The notes beneath the pieces were generated by a model. The model saw nothing but the letters and a program-made list of their open reading frames with translations. It did no database searches and had not been told where the DNA came from. This document shows positions 34,682 through 43,164 of a stretch of DNA of 64,000 bases, in pieces. The position numbers were made by a program, and so were the translations under genes. Numbering within the stretch: position 1 is the first letter of the stretch; each line of letters begins with the position of its first letter. The stretch is taken from the NCBI RefSeq assembly GCF_026341815.1, contig NZ_JAPENX010000001.1, positions 5,456,001 through 5,520,000 of the forward strand, given 5' to 3'. Origin of the DNA: Streptomyces sp. NBC_00572. GTDB lineage: Bacteria; Actinomycetota; Actinomycetes; Streptomycetales; Streptomycetaceae.

Positions 34682-35116
34682 TCAGAGGGGACAGCCGTTC
34701 AGCTTCCGGCTCGTGACAAGCGCTCCTGCCTTCAGCCCGTCCGGAAACGTGAACGCATGGCACTGGGAGGACTTTTCTTCACCCGGCATCGGATACTTCA
34801 CCACGATGCGCGGCGGTGTGTGGTCCCGCTCCGCACGCCATTCTCCGCCCGCCGCTGCCTGGCCGATCTCCAGGTCGGTCAGCGTGCCGTCCTCCAGCGC
34901 TTGGCCGAGGCGGTACCGGGTCAGTCCTACTTGCTTGCCGACCACCTCCTCCGGGACTGGATCGGGTCGGTCGAAGAACGCCGGCACGGCAAAGGCCATC
35001 AGCAGGGCGACGGCCACGAAGGCCAGTACGGCCGCACCGAGGACCACGCCCGCGCACCCGTTCAGCCTGCTCATCAGAGGGGCTGACCAGGTACGCGGGC
35101 CCGGTTCTTGCGTCAT
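34682..35116 (-). CDS. Small membrane-anchored protein, paralogue of the gene at 52004
   Basis: A 144-residue protein with one transmembrane helix (about residues 23-46) followed by FFDRPDPVPEEVVG and a secreted domain that includes LEDGTLTDLEIGQAAAGGEW and GCPL at the end. It matches the protein at 52004-52438 in layout: helix, FFDRP, a DGTL..EI motif, final cysteines. Both are preceded by TGAC and then the start codon, that is, one base after the stop of an SGNH hydrolase frame. Here the upstream frame is only a relic. The function is unknown; it probably partners the secreted hydrolase. Confidence 0.75.
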   Translation of the reverse strand: MTQEPGPRTWSAPLMSRLNGCAGVVLGAAVLAFVAVALLMAFAVPAFFDRPDPVPEEVVGKQVGLTRYRLGQALEDGTLTDLEIGQAAAGGEWRAERDHTPPRIVVKYPMPGEEKSSQCHAFTFPDGLKAGALVTSRKLNGCPL

Positions 35117-35117
35117 G

Positions 35118-35312
35118 TCAGATACCTTTGTATCCGATCTCGTTCAGGCGGGTACCCATCACCTGGGCGTAGCCCGTCGTACCCGAACCCTTCGGATGGA
35201 AGGACTCACGGCTGAGGCAGTCTCCGCCGAGCCACTCCCATGTGCAAGCCTGGGAGGCAGGGTCTCCGGCCTGGAAGTCGCCGTCACCGTTCGGGCCTAT
35301 GACGATCTTGTT
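35118..35312 (-). pseudogene. C-terminal relic of an SGNH hydrolase gene
   Basis: On the minus strand this frame reads NKIVIGPNGDGDF, then SRESFHPKGSGTTGYAQVM and RLNEIGYKGI before its stop. This aligns over its whole length with the last 65 or so residues of the protein at 47767-52002 (NKFVLGPNGDGDF, SRESFHPKSAGTTGYADVM). The catalytic SFHP block is kept, but upstream sequence is unrelated and reaches an in-frame stop (TAG) about 10 codons further on. No start is possible. It is the truncated 3' end of a second copy of that locus. Confidence 0.8.
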
Positions 35313-35355
35313 GCCGGGCCGGCCGCCGCGTTCGGGCGGGATCTACGATCAACCG

Positions 35356-35919
35356 ATGAACGCCACCGTCCTGCTCACGTCGGCCGCGACCCCGACCGCT
35401 CCCGCTCTCCTCCTCCGCCCCTGGTCGGTGGAAGACGTCGCGGAGTTGGTCGAGTCGCACCGGGATCCCGAACTGCGCCGTCGGGCGCCTTCGCCGATGG
35501 AGAGCGAGGGCGACGGACTGGCGTGGGTGCGGGTCCAGGAGGAGGGCTGGGCGGCGGGCGTCCGGTTCGGCTTCGCCGTCTTCGAGGCACCCCTCGACGG
35601 GGAGCCGCCGCGCCTCGCGGGCGGCGTCGCGCTCAAGGAGGTCGCTTCCGGCAAGCAGTCCGCCGAGGTCGGCTACTGGACGGCGGCAACGGCCCGGGGG
35701 CGGGGTGTGGCCCCCCGAGCCCTGGAAACGCTGACCGGCTGGGCGTTCGACACCTTCGGGACCGACGGCCTCGAACGCCTCGAACTCCTCCACCAGGTCG
35801 ACAACCAGGCTTCCTGTCGCGTGGCGGAGAAGTGCGGCTACGCGTTCGACAGGCTTCTGCCCTCGGCGCCGCCCGCCTTCCCGCTGGACGGCCATCTGCA
35901 CGTACGGGGGCGGTCGTAG
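35356..35919 (+). CDS. GNAT-family N-acetyltransferase
   Basis: A 187-residue acetyl-CoA-dependent acyltransferase of the RimJ/RimL-like group. LLLRPWSVEDVAELVESH starts the fold. The acetyl-CoA motif is in the segment AEVGYWTAATARGRGVAPRA, and ELLHQVDNQASCRVAEKCGY closes it. The substrate is unknown; candidates are a ribosomal protein or a small amine. TACGAT stands 6 nt before ATG 35356, the spacing of a leaderless promoter. It starts right beside the relic on the opposite strand, so the promoter was created within or spared by the deletion. Confidence 0.85.
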   Translation: MNATVLLTSAATPTAPALLLRPWSVEDVAELVESHRDPELRRRAPSPMESEGDGLAWVRVQEEGWAAGVRFGFAVFEAPLDGEPPRLAGGVALKEVASGKQSAEVGYWTAATARGRGVAPRALETLTGWAFDTFGTDGLERLELLHQVDNQASCRVAEKCGYAFDRLLPSAPPAFPLDGHLHVRGRS

Positions 35920-36110
35920 GCGCCTCGCGCACGCCGACGTGATGCGCGGGTCTACCCGCGTCGCACGGCGAGTGGAAGAATCGGGCCCCAACTCCTTGGC
36001 CTCAAGTAGTTCTTGACGGACCGCCACGGAATCGATCCGGCATGGCACCCCTCGCCCTCCTCGGGCGACACCTCGTTCCGTCCTCCCCGCCGAACGAAGG
36101 GTTCCTCCGT

Positions 36111-37682
36111 ATGACCGCAACCGTCCCCCCGGGAAGCCCGACCGAACCCGCCGGCCCCGCCGGCCGCTCCGCACCCGCCGCGGCCGGCGACCGCGTCGAA
36201 CTCGCCCCCGGCGCCGCACGGCCCGCCGATCCCCGCTTCGTCAACGACGACCTGCTCCCCGTCCCCGTCGCCCAACGCCGCTGGACCACCTACAACTTCG
36301 CCGCCCTCTGGGTCGGCATGGCCCACAACATCCCCTCCTGGATGCTCGCCTCCGGTCTCGTCGCCCTCGGCATGGACTGGAAGCAGGCCGTCCTCACCAT
36401 CGCCCTCGCCAACGTCGTCGTCCTGCTGCCGATGCTGCTCACCGGACACGCCGGACCCAAGTACGGCATCCCCTTCCCCGTCCTCGCCCGCGCCTCCTTC
36501 GGGCTGCGCGGGGCGAACCTGCCCGCCCTCATCCGGGCCGGGGTCGCCTGCGCCTGGTTCGGCATCCAGACCTGGATCGGTGGCCAGGGCGTCTTCGTCC
36601 TGCTCGACAAGGTCTTCGGCGGCGGCTGGGCGGACGCGTCGACGATCGGCGGCCAGCCCTGGACGCTCTGGCTCTGCTTCGTCCTCTTCTGGGCTCTCGA
36701 ACTCGCCATCATCTACCGGGGGATGGAGGCCCTGCGTCGCTTCGAGAACTGGGCCGCGCCCTTCGTCATCGTCGGCGCGCTCGTCCTCCTCTGGTGGGTC
36801 GCCGCCAAGGCGGGCGGCCTCGGGCCGCTGCTCGACCAGCCGTCGAAGCTCGGCTGGGGCGCCGACTTCTGGTCCGTCTTCTTCCCCGCCCTCATGGGCA
36901 TGATCGCCTTCTGGGCGACGCTCAGCCTCAACATCCCCGACTTCACCCGCTTCGGCGCCGGCCAGCGCTCCCAGGTCCTCGGTCAGACCCTCGGACTCCC
37001 CACCACCATGACCCTGTTCGCGCTGCTCTCGGTGCTCGTCACCTCCGGCTCGCAGGCCGTGTACGGGGCGCCCGTCTGGGACCCGGTGGCGCTCGCCGCG
37101 AAGACCGACAACGTCTTCGGGTTGCTGTTCGCCCTGGTGACGGTGCTGGTCGCCACCCTGTCGGTGAACATCGCGGCGAACGTGGTCTCCCCGGCGTACG
37201 ACCTCGCCAATCTCGCCCCGAAGCTCATCGACTTCCGTACGGGCGCGCTGATCACCGGCGTCGTCGGCGTCCTCATCATGCCGTGGAAGCTCACCGCCAC
37301 CCCCGAGCTGTACATCTTCACCTGGCTCGGCCTGGTCGGCGGGCTCCTCGGTACGGTCGCCGGCATCCTCATCGCCGACTACTGGCTCGTCCGCCGGACC
37401 GTCCTCGACCTGGAGGGGCTCTACCGGGCCGACGGACCCTACTGGTACCGGAGCGGCTGGAACCCGGCTGCCGTGCTCGCCTTCCTGGTCGGCGGCGTCC
37501 TCGCCGTCGGCGGCTCCCACTCGGCCCCGGGTACCGGCCCCTTCCCCGAGGACGGTCTGATCCCGTTCCTGAAACCCCTGTCCGACTACGGCTGGGCCGT
37601 CGGCCTCGCCGCCTCGCTGCTCCTCTACACCGTCCTCATGAGGCGCGGGGCGGCCGGCCGATCGTCCGCTCGATCCAGCTGA
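36111..37682 (+). CDS. NCS1-family nucleobase:cation symporter
   Basis: A 523-residue membrane transporter with about twelve helices. The N-terminal signature FVNDDLLPVPVAQRRWTTYN and the helix-1 WVGMAHNIPSWMLASGL identify the NCS1 family, which imports uracil, allantoin, hydantoins or cytosine with Na+ or H+. IPDFTRFGAGQRSQ and the central NI.ANVVSPAYDLANL are typical. Its position after the pyrimidine operon suggests uracil, thymine or hydantoin uptake. ATG 36111 is preferred over 36042 because GAAGG lies upstream and the longer N terminus has no signature. The 3' end overlaps the trypsin-like gene by 47 nt. Confidence 0.92.
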   Translation: MTATVPPGSPTEPAGPAGRSAPAAAGDRVELAPGAARPADPRFVNDDLLPVPVAQRRWTTYNFAALWVGMAHNIPSWMLASGLVALGMDWKQAVLTIALANVVVLLPMLLTGHAGPKYGIPFPVLARASFGLRGANLPALIRAGVACAWFGIQTWIGGQGVFVLLDKVFGGGWADASTIGGQPWTLWLCFVLFWALELAIIYRGMEALRRFENWAAPFVIVGALVLLWWVAAKAGGLGPLLDQPSKLGWGADFWSVFFPALMGMIAFWATLSLNIPDFTRFGAGQRSQVLGQTLGLPTTMTLFALLSVLVTSGSQAVYGAPVWDPVALAAKTDNVFGLLFALVTVLVATLSVNIAANVVSPAYDLANLAPKLIDFRTGALITGVVGVLIMPWKLTATPELYIFTWLGLVGGLLGTVAGILIADYWLVRRTVLDLEGLYRADGPYWYRSGWNPAAVLAFLVGGVLAVGGSHSAPGTGPFPEDGLIPFLKPLSDYGWAVGLAASLLLYTVLMRRGAAGRSSARSS

Positions 37683-38448
37683 GATAGGAGCGCACGCGGG
37701 TGTTCACGGCGGGAGTGTCGGTGGCGCACTCCTTGCCGTAGGACACCAGGCCGACGACGTACGGCCGCCCCCGGATCACCCGGACCAGGGGGCCGCCGGA
37801 GTCGTACTGGCAGGTGTCACGCCCGGGGGCGTACGTGCAGATCTGGGTGGGGGCGACCTGCGCCATGCCTCGACTCGCGCAGGCCGAGTTGCTCATGGTG
37901 GAGAGGGCCACGGTCCGCAGCACGTCCGACGTGCGGCCGCCGAACGAGGTGGTGCCCCAGCCCGGCACCTCGACCTGGGTGCCGTCGACGCTGCCGGGGG
38001 CGGGCGTCACGGGCAGCCCGATCGGACGCACGTCGCGGTTGAGGGCGAGCGGTTCGGCGAGCTCGACCAGGGCGATGTCGTTCCGCTGGGTGCCGGGGTC
38101 GTAGTCCGGGTGGGGGACGAAGCGTGCCGGCGAGGCCAGGACCGCGTGGGGACTGTCGGACCCGGTCGTCAGGTCGTGGTCGCCGAGAAGTACGCCCACC
38201 CGCGTGGGATCGCTGTACGAGCCCGTCAGGCAGTGCGCGGCGGTGAGCACGTACCGGTCGCCGATCAGCGCCCCACCGCACATCACCCGCCGTTCGAGGA
38301 CGTCCACGAGTCCCGCCATGAAGGGGTACTGGTGGGGCCGTGCCTCCTGTCCGCCGACCACCGCCTGCGCGGGCGGCGCGATCCCGAGGGGGCTCACCGT
38401 GAGCACCGCGCCCGCGACCGCCGCCAGCAACCTCTTCGCCCGTGCCAC
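37636..38448 (-). CDS. Secreted trypsin-like serine protease
   Basis: A 270-residue S1A protease. Residues 1-29 are a signal peptide ending PPAQA, followed at once by VVGGQ, the mature N terminus, so no activation peptide remains. The triad is visible as TAAHC, RNDIALVEL and YDSGGPL. Asp in GRDTCQYDSGG is at the base of the specificity pocket, predicting cleavage after Arg or Lys. The residue before Asp-Ser is Tyr instead of the usual Gly of GDSGGP, an unusual change at the oxyanion hole. GTG 38448 has GGAG 5 nt upstream. It converges with, and slightly overlaps, the NCS1 transporter. Confidence 0.92.
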   Translation of the reverse strand: MARAKRLLAAVAGAVLTVSPLGIAPPAQAVVGGQEARPHQYPFMAGLVDVLERRVMCGGALIGDRYVLTAAHCLTGSYSDPTRVGVLLGDHDLTTGSDSPHAVLASPARFVPHPDYDPGTQRNDIALVELAEPLALNRDVRPIGLPVTPAPGSVDGTQVEVPGWGTTSFGGRTSDVLRTVALSTMSNSACASRGMAQVAPTQICTYAPGRDTCQYDSGGPLVRVIRGRPYVVGLVSYGKECATDTPAVNTRVRSYLSWIERTIGRPPRAS

Positions 38449-38590
38449 CTGATCTCCGTACCGTCGACGCCGTGTTCCCGGGGCCGTCGGTGTGCGGAGA
38501 CGTTTCCGCACGTCCACCGCACGCCGTTCCGGCCCGCACGGGCTCAACGACGCGGGCCGGATACGGTCACCTGTCCGCGGGGCCGGACCG

Positions 38591-38626
38591 GTGACCGATG
38601 CCGTGACCAACGCCGTGACCGATGCC
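38591..38626. repeat. Three tandem 12-bp units
   Basis: GTGACCGATGCC, GTGACCAACGCC and GTGACCGATGCC in direct tandem in the intergenic region upstream of the trypsin-like gene. The units differ at two bases in the middle copy. Confidence 0.8.
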
Positions 38627-38627
38627 G

Positions 38628-38659
38628 TGCCCAGGTGCCCAGGTGCCCAGGTGCCCAGG
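38628..38659. repeat. Four tandem TGCCCAGG octamers
   Basis: Four perfect copies of TGCCCAGG follow directly after the 12-bp array. They end 20 nt before the stop codon of the next minus-strand gene. An 8-bp unit can expand or contract, so this locus is likely polymorphic between strains. Confidence 0.85.
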
Positions 38660-38679
38660 CGGCATGGCGACCTGGTGAG

Positions 38680-39567
38680 TCAGCGGTCGGCGTCCGGGGC
38701 CCAGCCGGGGACGTGCGTCGCCGCTGCCGCGTCCCAGGCGGGGGCACCGCCGGGGAAGGGCCAGGCCCGGGTGAGGTCGTACCCGCTGGTGATCGACGTC
38801 AACTCGGCCGCGAGGCGGCGGCTCTGGTGCGCGATCCGCGACGCGGCGAGCGGCCCGTCCAGAGCGGCGACCCGCTTCTCGTACTCCACCACGGCACGGG
38901 CGGAGAGGGGCGCCACCCACGGGTTGTCCGCGGACGCCCGCGAAAGGATCAGCACCTCCGGCCGCCCGCCCTCCGCGAGCACCGCCGTCAGGCGGTCGTG
39001 ACCGTCCAGCACCACGGGGGAGTTGAGTCCGCTGATCCACCAGGCGAACACCGGCGGCAGGACACCCTCCCGGTACTGCCGGCGGTACGCCTTCACCCGC
39101 GGCGCCTCCGGGGCCGACAGCGCCCGCAGCGGCAGCAGGTCGCGCGCGTCCTCCACCGGATCGCCGTATCCGAACCAGGTCAGATGCCCCCGGTCCGGAT
39201 CGTGGGTGAGGAGTTTGGGCCAGTTGACGGTGTTGAACCACCGGTGGACGTCCGGGACCAGCAGCCACTCGCCCGCGTGGAGCGGCCCCTCGGCGGCCCC
39301 GCGCAGCTCCACTTCCGCGTGCGCTGCCCAGCGCTTCGACCACTCCGCCGACCCCGGTGGCGCGAACTCCGCGACCGCACGCGCCCGTTCGGCCCGCAGC
39401 GGGGCGAACGGGGAGGCGTACCGGCCGGTGCGCGCGTAGTGCAGGCCGTAGTGGGTGGCCCGCTGCCGGGCGAAGAGCACGGGGGTGGCGCCCTGCATCA
39501 GCACCAGCCGCCGCCCGTCGGCGCACTCCATCCGCAACCCCGGCTTCGCCGGCCCCTCGACACGCAT
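38680..39567 (-). CDS. Hypothetical protein with ParB-like segment
   Basis: A 295-residue soluble protein that I cannot place in a named family. It contains a Trp-rich core (VHRWFNTVNWPKLLTHDPDR) and the segment SPVVLDGHDRLTAVLAEG, which resembles the LDGHHR motif of ParB/sulfiredoxin-like nucleotide-binding folds. No signal peptide or helix-turn-helix is seen, so chromosome partitioning is unlikely. TAGGGT lies 6 nt before ATG 39567, suggesting a leaderless message. The next gene upstream (lplA) is on the same strand with 71 nt between them. Confidence 0.65.
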   Translation of the reverse strand: MRVEGPAKPGLRMECADGRRLVLMQGATPVLFARQRATHYGLHYARTGRYASPFAPLRAERARAVAEFAPPGSAEWSKRWAAHAEVELRGAAEGPLHAGEWLLVPDVHRWFNTVNWPKLLTHDPDRGHLTWFGYGDPVEDARDLLPLRALSAPEAPRVKAYRRQYREGVLPPVFAWWISGLNSPVVLDGHDRLTAVLAEGGRPEVLILSRASADNPWVAPLSARAVVEYEKRVAALDGPLAASRIAHQSRRLAAELTSITSGYDLTRAWPFPGGAPAWDAAAATHVPGWAPDADR

Positions 39568-39638
39568 GCCGCCACCCTACGCAGCGGGCGCGCCCGCCGG
39601 GCGCGGGGCCCGGGCGGCGACCTGGGCCCGCGCCGCGG

Positions 39639-40706
39639 CTACGGCACCCGCCCCGTCCACTCCGTCGTCCCGAACTTCGTCTCCGCGAGCTCCTTCGCCC
39701 GTGTCAGCTCGTCCTCCGTGACGTGGCCCTCCGACAGGCCGTACCGGCCCCGGAAGGAGGCGATCATCCGCTCGATCACCGCCTCGCGCGGCAGGCCGGT
39801 CTGGCGCCGCAGCGGGTCCACCCGCTTCTTCGCGCTCTTCGTGCCCTTGTCGGAGAGCTTCTCGCGGCCGATCCGCAGCACCTCCGTCATCTTGTCCGCG
39901 TCGATGTCGTACGCCATCGTCACGTGGTGCAGCACCGCGCCCTCGCCCGCCACCATCCGCTTCTGCGCCGCGCCCGCGATCTTGCCCGCGTCCGTGGCGA
40001 TGTCGTTGAGGGGCTGGTACCAGGCCCGGATGCCCATGTCGCCGAGCGCCCCGAGCACCCAGTCGTCGAGGTAGGCGTAGCTGTCGGTGAAGGACAGGCC
40101 CTGCACGAGGGCGTCGGGCACGGAGAGCGAGTACGTGATCGTGTTGCCGGGCTCGATGAACATGGCCCCGCCCCCGCTGATCCGGCGCACCACCTGGATG
40201 CCGTGCCGCTCGGCGGCCTCCGGGTCGACCTCGTTGCGCAGGGACTGGAAGCTGCCGATGACCACCGCGGGGGCGCCCCACTCCCAGACCCGCAGGGTCG
40301 GCGGGCGGTGTCCGGCGGCCACCTCGGCCGTGATGACCTCGTCGAGCGCCATGTGCAGGGCGGGGGACTGCGGCGGCTCGTGGATCAGCTGCCAGTCGTA
40401 GTCGGTCCAGTCCGTGGCATGGGCGAGGGCGCGGCGGACCGCGACCCCGATGCCCTCCGTGGTCAGCCCGAACATCTGCGTGCCCGCCGGCAGCGCCGCG
40501 TCGATCCGCGCCGCGAGCCCGGCGGCGTCCGTGTCGACGGGCGCGCCCTCCAGGGCACGGTCGATCGCCAGGATCGCCTCGTCCGGCTCCAGGAAGAAGT
40601 CGCCCGCCACCCGGACGTTCCGCAGGACCCCGTCCTCGGCGTCGAGGTCGACGACCACCAGCTTCCCGCCGGGAACCTTGTACTCACCGTGGTACGCGCC
40701 GTGCAC
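39639..40706 (-). CDS. lplA: Lipoate-protein ligase A with N-terminal accessory domain
   Basis: A 355-residue enzyme that attaches lipoate to 2-oxoacid dehydrogenases or the glycine cleavage H protein. The N-terminal ~100 residues (YKVPGGKLVVVDLDAEDG, DEAILAIDRAL) resemble the small accessory domain that in E. coli LplA is C-terminal, so the order is swapped. The catalytic biotin/lipoate-ligase domain follows, with LIHEPPQSPALHMALDE, VVRRISGGGAMFIEPGN and the lysine segment in TDAGKIAGAAQKR. GTG 40706 is chosen because GGGAGGG precedes it. Divergent from the inositol monophosphatase-like gene. Confidence 0.88.
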   Translation of the reverse strand: MHGAYHGEYKVPGGKLVVVDLDAEDGVLRNVRVAGDFFLEPDEAILAIDRALEGAPVDTDAAGLAARIDAALPAGTQMFGLTTEGIGVAVRRALAHATDWTDYDWQLIHEPPQSPALHMALDEVITAEVAAGHRPPTLRVWEWGAPAVVIGSFQSLRNEVDPEAAERHGIQVVRRISGGGAMFIEPGNTITYSLSVPDALVQGLSFTDSYAYLDDWVLGALGDMGIRAWYQPLNDIATDAGKIAGAAQKRMVAGEGAVLHHVTMAYDIDADKMTEVLRIGREKLSDKGTKSAKKRVDPLRRQTGLPREAVIERMIASFRGRYGLSEGHVTEDELTRAKELAETKFGTTEWTGRVP

Positions 40707-40818
40707 GGAACCCTCCCTGCGTGTAAGGGGTGAACTCGGCCAAAGGGTACTCCCGGGGGAAACGGCGGGTGACAAATGCGCCGGTCCGCTTGTCAGCGCC
40801 CCGTGCTTAGCTGGACCC

Positions 40819-41655
40819 ATGAGCGATGAGTTCCTTGACCAAGTCCTCGGCGGCCGGACGACCGAGGTGGAGGAGGCGGTCCGCAAGGCGGCCGCCGCCG
40901 AGATCATGCCGCGCTTCCGGCAGCTCGCCGCCGACGACATCGTCGAGAAGAACGGTCCGCACGACCTGGTCACCGTCGCCGACCGGGCCGCCGAGGCCCA
41001 TCTCACGGCCTCCCTGACCGCCCTGCTCACCGGATCCGTGGTCGTCGGCGAGGAGGCGGTCCACGCCGACCCCGCCGTCTACGACGCCCTGCGCGGCGAC
41101 GCCCCCGTCTGGATCGTCGACCCCGTCGACGGCACCCGCCAGTTCGTCCACGGCGACCCCGCCTTCTGCACCCTCGTCGCGCTCGCCCAGCACGGCGAGC
41201 TGCTCGCCTCCTGGACCTTCGCACCCGCCCTGGACGAGTTCGCCGTGGCCGTCCGCGGCAGGGGTGCCACGCTCAACGGACAGCCGCTGCACGCCGGTTC
41301 GCCCGCCCCCGGCGCGGTCCTGGAGGTCGCCACCTCGCACCCCGACTACACCACCCCGGACCAGAAGCGCGCCCTGCTCGGCCTGGTCACCGAGGGCGTC
41401 GCCCCCCGCCCGTGCGGCTCCGCGGGGCTGGAGTACCTGGCCGTGGCACGCGGCACGCTGGACGGAACCGCTTTCGGCTGGGAGTACGCCTGGGACCACG
41501 CGGCCGGGCTGCTCCTCGTCACCGAGGCGGGCGGCACGCACACGACCCTCGCGGGGGAGCCGTACCGGATCACCGGGGGCAACGCGCTGCCGTTCACCGC
41601 GGCCCGGGACGCCGAGACCGCGGAGCGGATCCGGACCCTCCTCGGGGGCCAGTGA
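40819..41655 (+). CDS. Inositol monophosphatase-family phosphatase
   Basis: A 278-residue Mg-dependent, Li-sensitive-type phosphatase. The motifs are VVGEEAVHAD, WIVDPVDGTRQFVHG (DPxDGT) and WEYAWDHAAGLLLVTEAGG (WDxAAG), all intact. It could hydrolyse inositol phosphate, histidinol phosphate or 3'-phosphoadenosine phosphate; the sequence does not decide. ATG 40819 is the first start with the fold. Length is usual for the family. It is divergent from lplA. Confidence 0.88.
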   Translation: MSDEFLDQVLGGRTTEVEEAVRKAAAAEIMPRFRQLAADDIVEKNGPHDLVTVADRAAEAHLTASLTALLTGSVVVGEEAVHADPAVYDALRGDAPVWIVDPVDGTRQFVHGDPAFCTLVALAQHGELLASWTFAPALDEFAVAVRGRGATLNGQPLHAGSPAPGAVLEVATSHPDYTTPDQKRALLGLVTEGVAPRPCGSAGLEYLAVARGTLDGTAFGWEYAWDHAAGLLLVTEAGGTHTTLAGEPYRITGGNALPFTAARDAETAERIRTLLGGQ

Positions 41656-41718
41656 GGGCGGCACAACCACCCGCCTATCCTGGGGGCCTTGGCCATCGGC
41701 TGACGAAGGAGTCCGAAG

Positions 41719-43155
41719 GTGTCGAAGAAGACGTCGATGCTCGATGCCGTCGTCGTGGGGGCGGGGCCCAACGGACTGACGGCCGCCGTCGAACTGGCCC
41801 GCCGCGGCTTCTCCGTGGCCGTCTTCGAGGCCAAGCCGACCGTCGGCGGCGGCGCCAGGACCCAGGAGCTGACCCTCCCCGGCTTCCGCCACGACCCCTG
41901 CTCCGCCGTGCATCCCCTCGGGGCCGGTTCGCCGGTCTTCAAGACGATGCCGCTGAAGCGGTACGGACTGGAGTGGCTCCACGCCGAACTGCCCATGGCC
42001 CACCCCTGGGACGACGGCACCGCCGCCGTCCTCTCCCGCTCCGTCGCCGAGACCGCCGCCTCCTTCGGGCCGCGCGACGCGGGCGCGTACCGCAGACTCG
42101 TCGCCCCCTACACCGGCAAGTGGGACACCCTCGCCCGGGACTTCATGCAGCTGCCGCTCACCGCGCTGCCCCGCGACCCGGTCACCCTCGCCCGCTTCGG
42201 CCTCACCGGACTGCCGCCGTCCACCTGGCTGATGCGCCGCTTCCAGGACGAGAAGGCCCGCGCGCTCTTCGCCGGGCTCGTCGGCCATGTCATGGCCCCG
42301 CTCGGCGGCTTCGCCACCGGCGCCGTCGGCCTGGTCTTCGCGCTCGCCGCCCACGCCGGCGGCTGGCCCCTGCCCCGGGGCGGCTCGCAGTCCATCTCCG
42401 ACGCCCTCACCGCGTACCTCGAGGACCTCGGCGGCGCCGTCCACACCGACTTCGAGGTCAAGCGCCTCGACGACCTGCCGCCGGCCCGCGCCTACGTCTT
42501 CGACACCTCACCGACGGCCCTCGCCCGGATCGCCGGCTTCGGCGGCCACTACGACCACTACCGGTACGGCGCGAGCGCCTTCAAGGTCGACTACGCCCTG
42601 GACGGCCCCGTGCCGTGGACCGCCCAGGAAGCGCGGCGCGCCGGAACCGTCCAGGTCGGCCCCACCGCGGGGGAGATCGACACCGCGTTGCGCCAGGCCT
42701 CCTCCGGCACCGCCCCCGACGCGCCCTTCCTCATCACCGCCCAGCCCAGCCTCGTCGACCCCTCCCGCGCCCCCGAGGGCAAGCACGTCTTCTGGGCGTA
42801 CGGCCATGTGCCCAACGGCTGGAACGGCGACCTCACCGAGGCGATCGAGCGTCAGATCGAGCGCTTCGCCCCCGGCTTCCGCGACCGCGTCCTGGCCCGC
42901 GCCACCGCCGGACCGCCCGAACTCGCCGCCCACAACGCCAACTACGTCGGCGGCGACATCGCCTGCGGCGCGGCCCGCGGCCTCCAGCTCCTGCTGCGCC
43001 CCACCCTCTCGCTCCGCCCCTACGCCACACCGCACCCGGCGGTCTTCCTCTGCTCCTCCGCCACCCCTCCCGGCCCCGGCGTACACGGCATGTCCGGCCA
43101 CAACGCGGCGAAGGCGGTCTGGCGTCGGCTGCGCGCCACCGCCGGCGAAAATTAG
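41719..43155 (+). CDS. FAD-dependent oxidoreductase, phytoene desaturase-like
   Basis: A 478-residue flavoprotein of COG1233. The N-terminal FAD motif VVVGAGPNGLTAAVELARRG and VFEAKPTVGGGART start it; the C-terminal FAD-contact is in PGVHGMSGHNAAKAVW. It lacks other carotenoid genes nearby, so carotenoid desaturation is unlikely; members of this group also act on other isoprenoids or are uncharacterised. GTG 41719 follows AAGGAG. Its stop codon forms part of the -10 element of the next gene. Confidence 0.88.
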   Translation: MSKKTSMLDAVVVGAGPNGLTAAVELARRGFSVAVFEAKPTVGGGARTQELTLPGFRHDPCSAVHPLGAGSPVFKTMPLKRYGLEWLHAELPMAHPWDDGTAAVLSRSVAETAASFGPRDAGAYRRLVAPYTGKWDTLARDFMQLPLTALPRDPVTLARFGLTGLPPSTWLMRRFQDEKARALFAGLVGHVMAPLGGFATGAVGLVFALAAHAGGWPLPRGGSQSISDALTAYLEDLGGAVHTDFEVKRLDDLPPARAYVFDTSPTALARIAGFGGHYDHYRYGASAFKVDYALDGPVPWTAQEARRAGTVQVGPTAGEIDTALRQASSGTAPDAPFLITAQPSLVDPSRAPEGKHVFWAYGHVPNGWNGDLTEAIERQIERFAPGFRDRVLARATAGPPELAAHNANYVGGDIACGAARGLQLLLRPTLSLRPYATPHPAVFLCSSATPPGPGVHGMSGHNAAKAVWRRLRATAGEN

Positions 43156-43164
43156 ACTGTCCCC

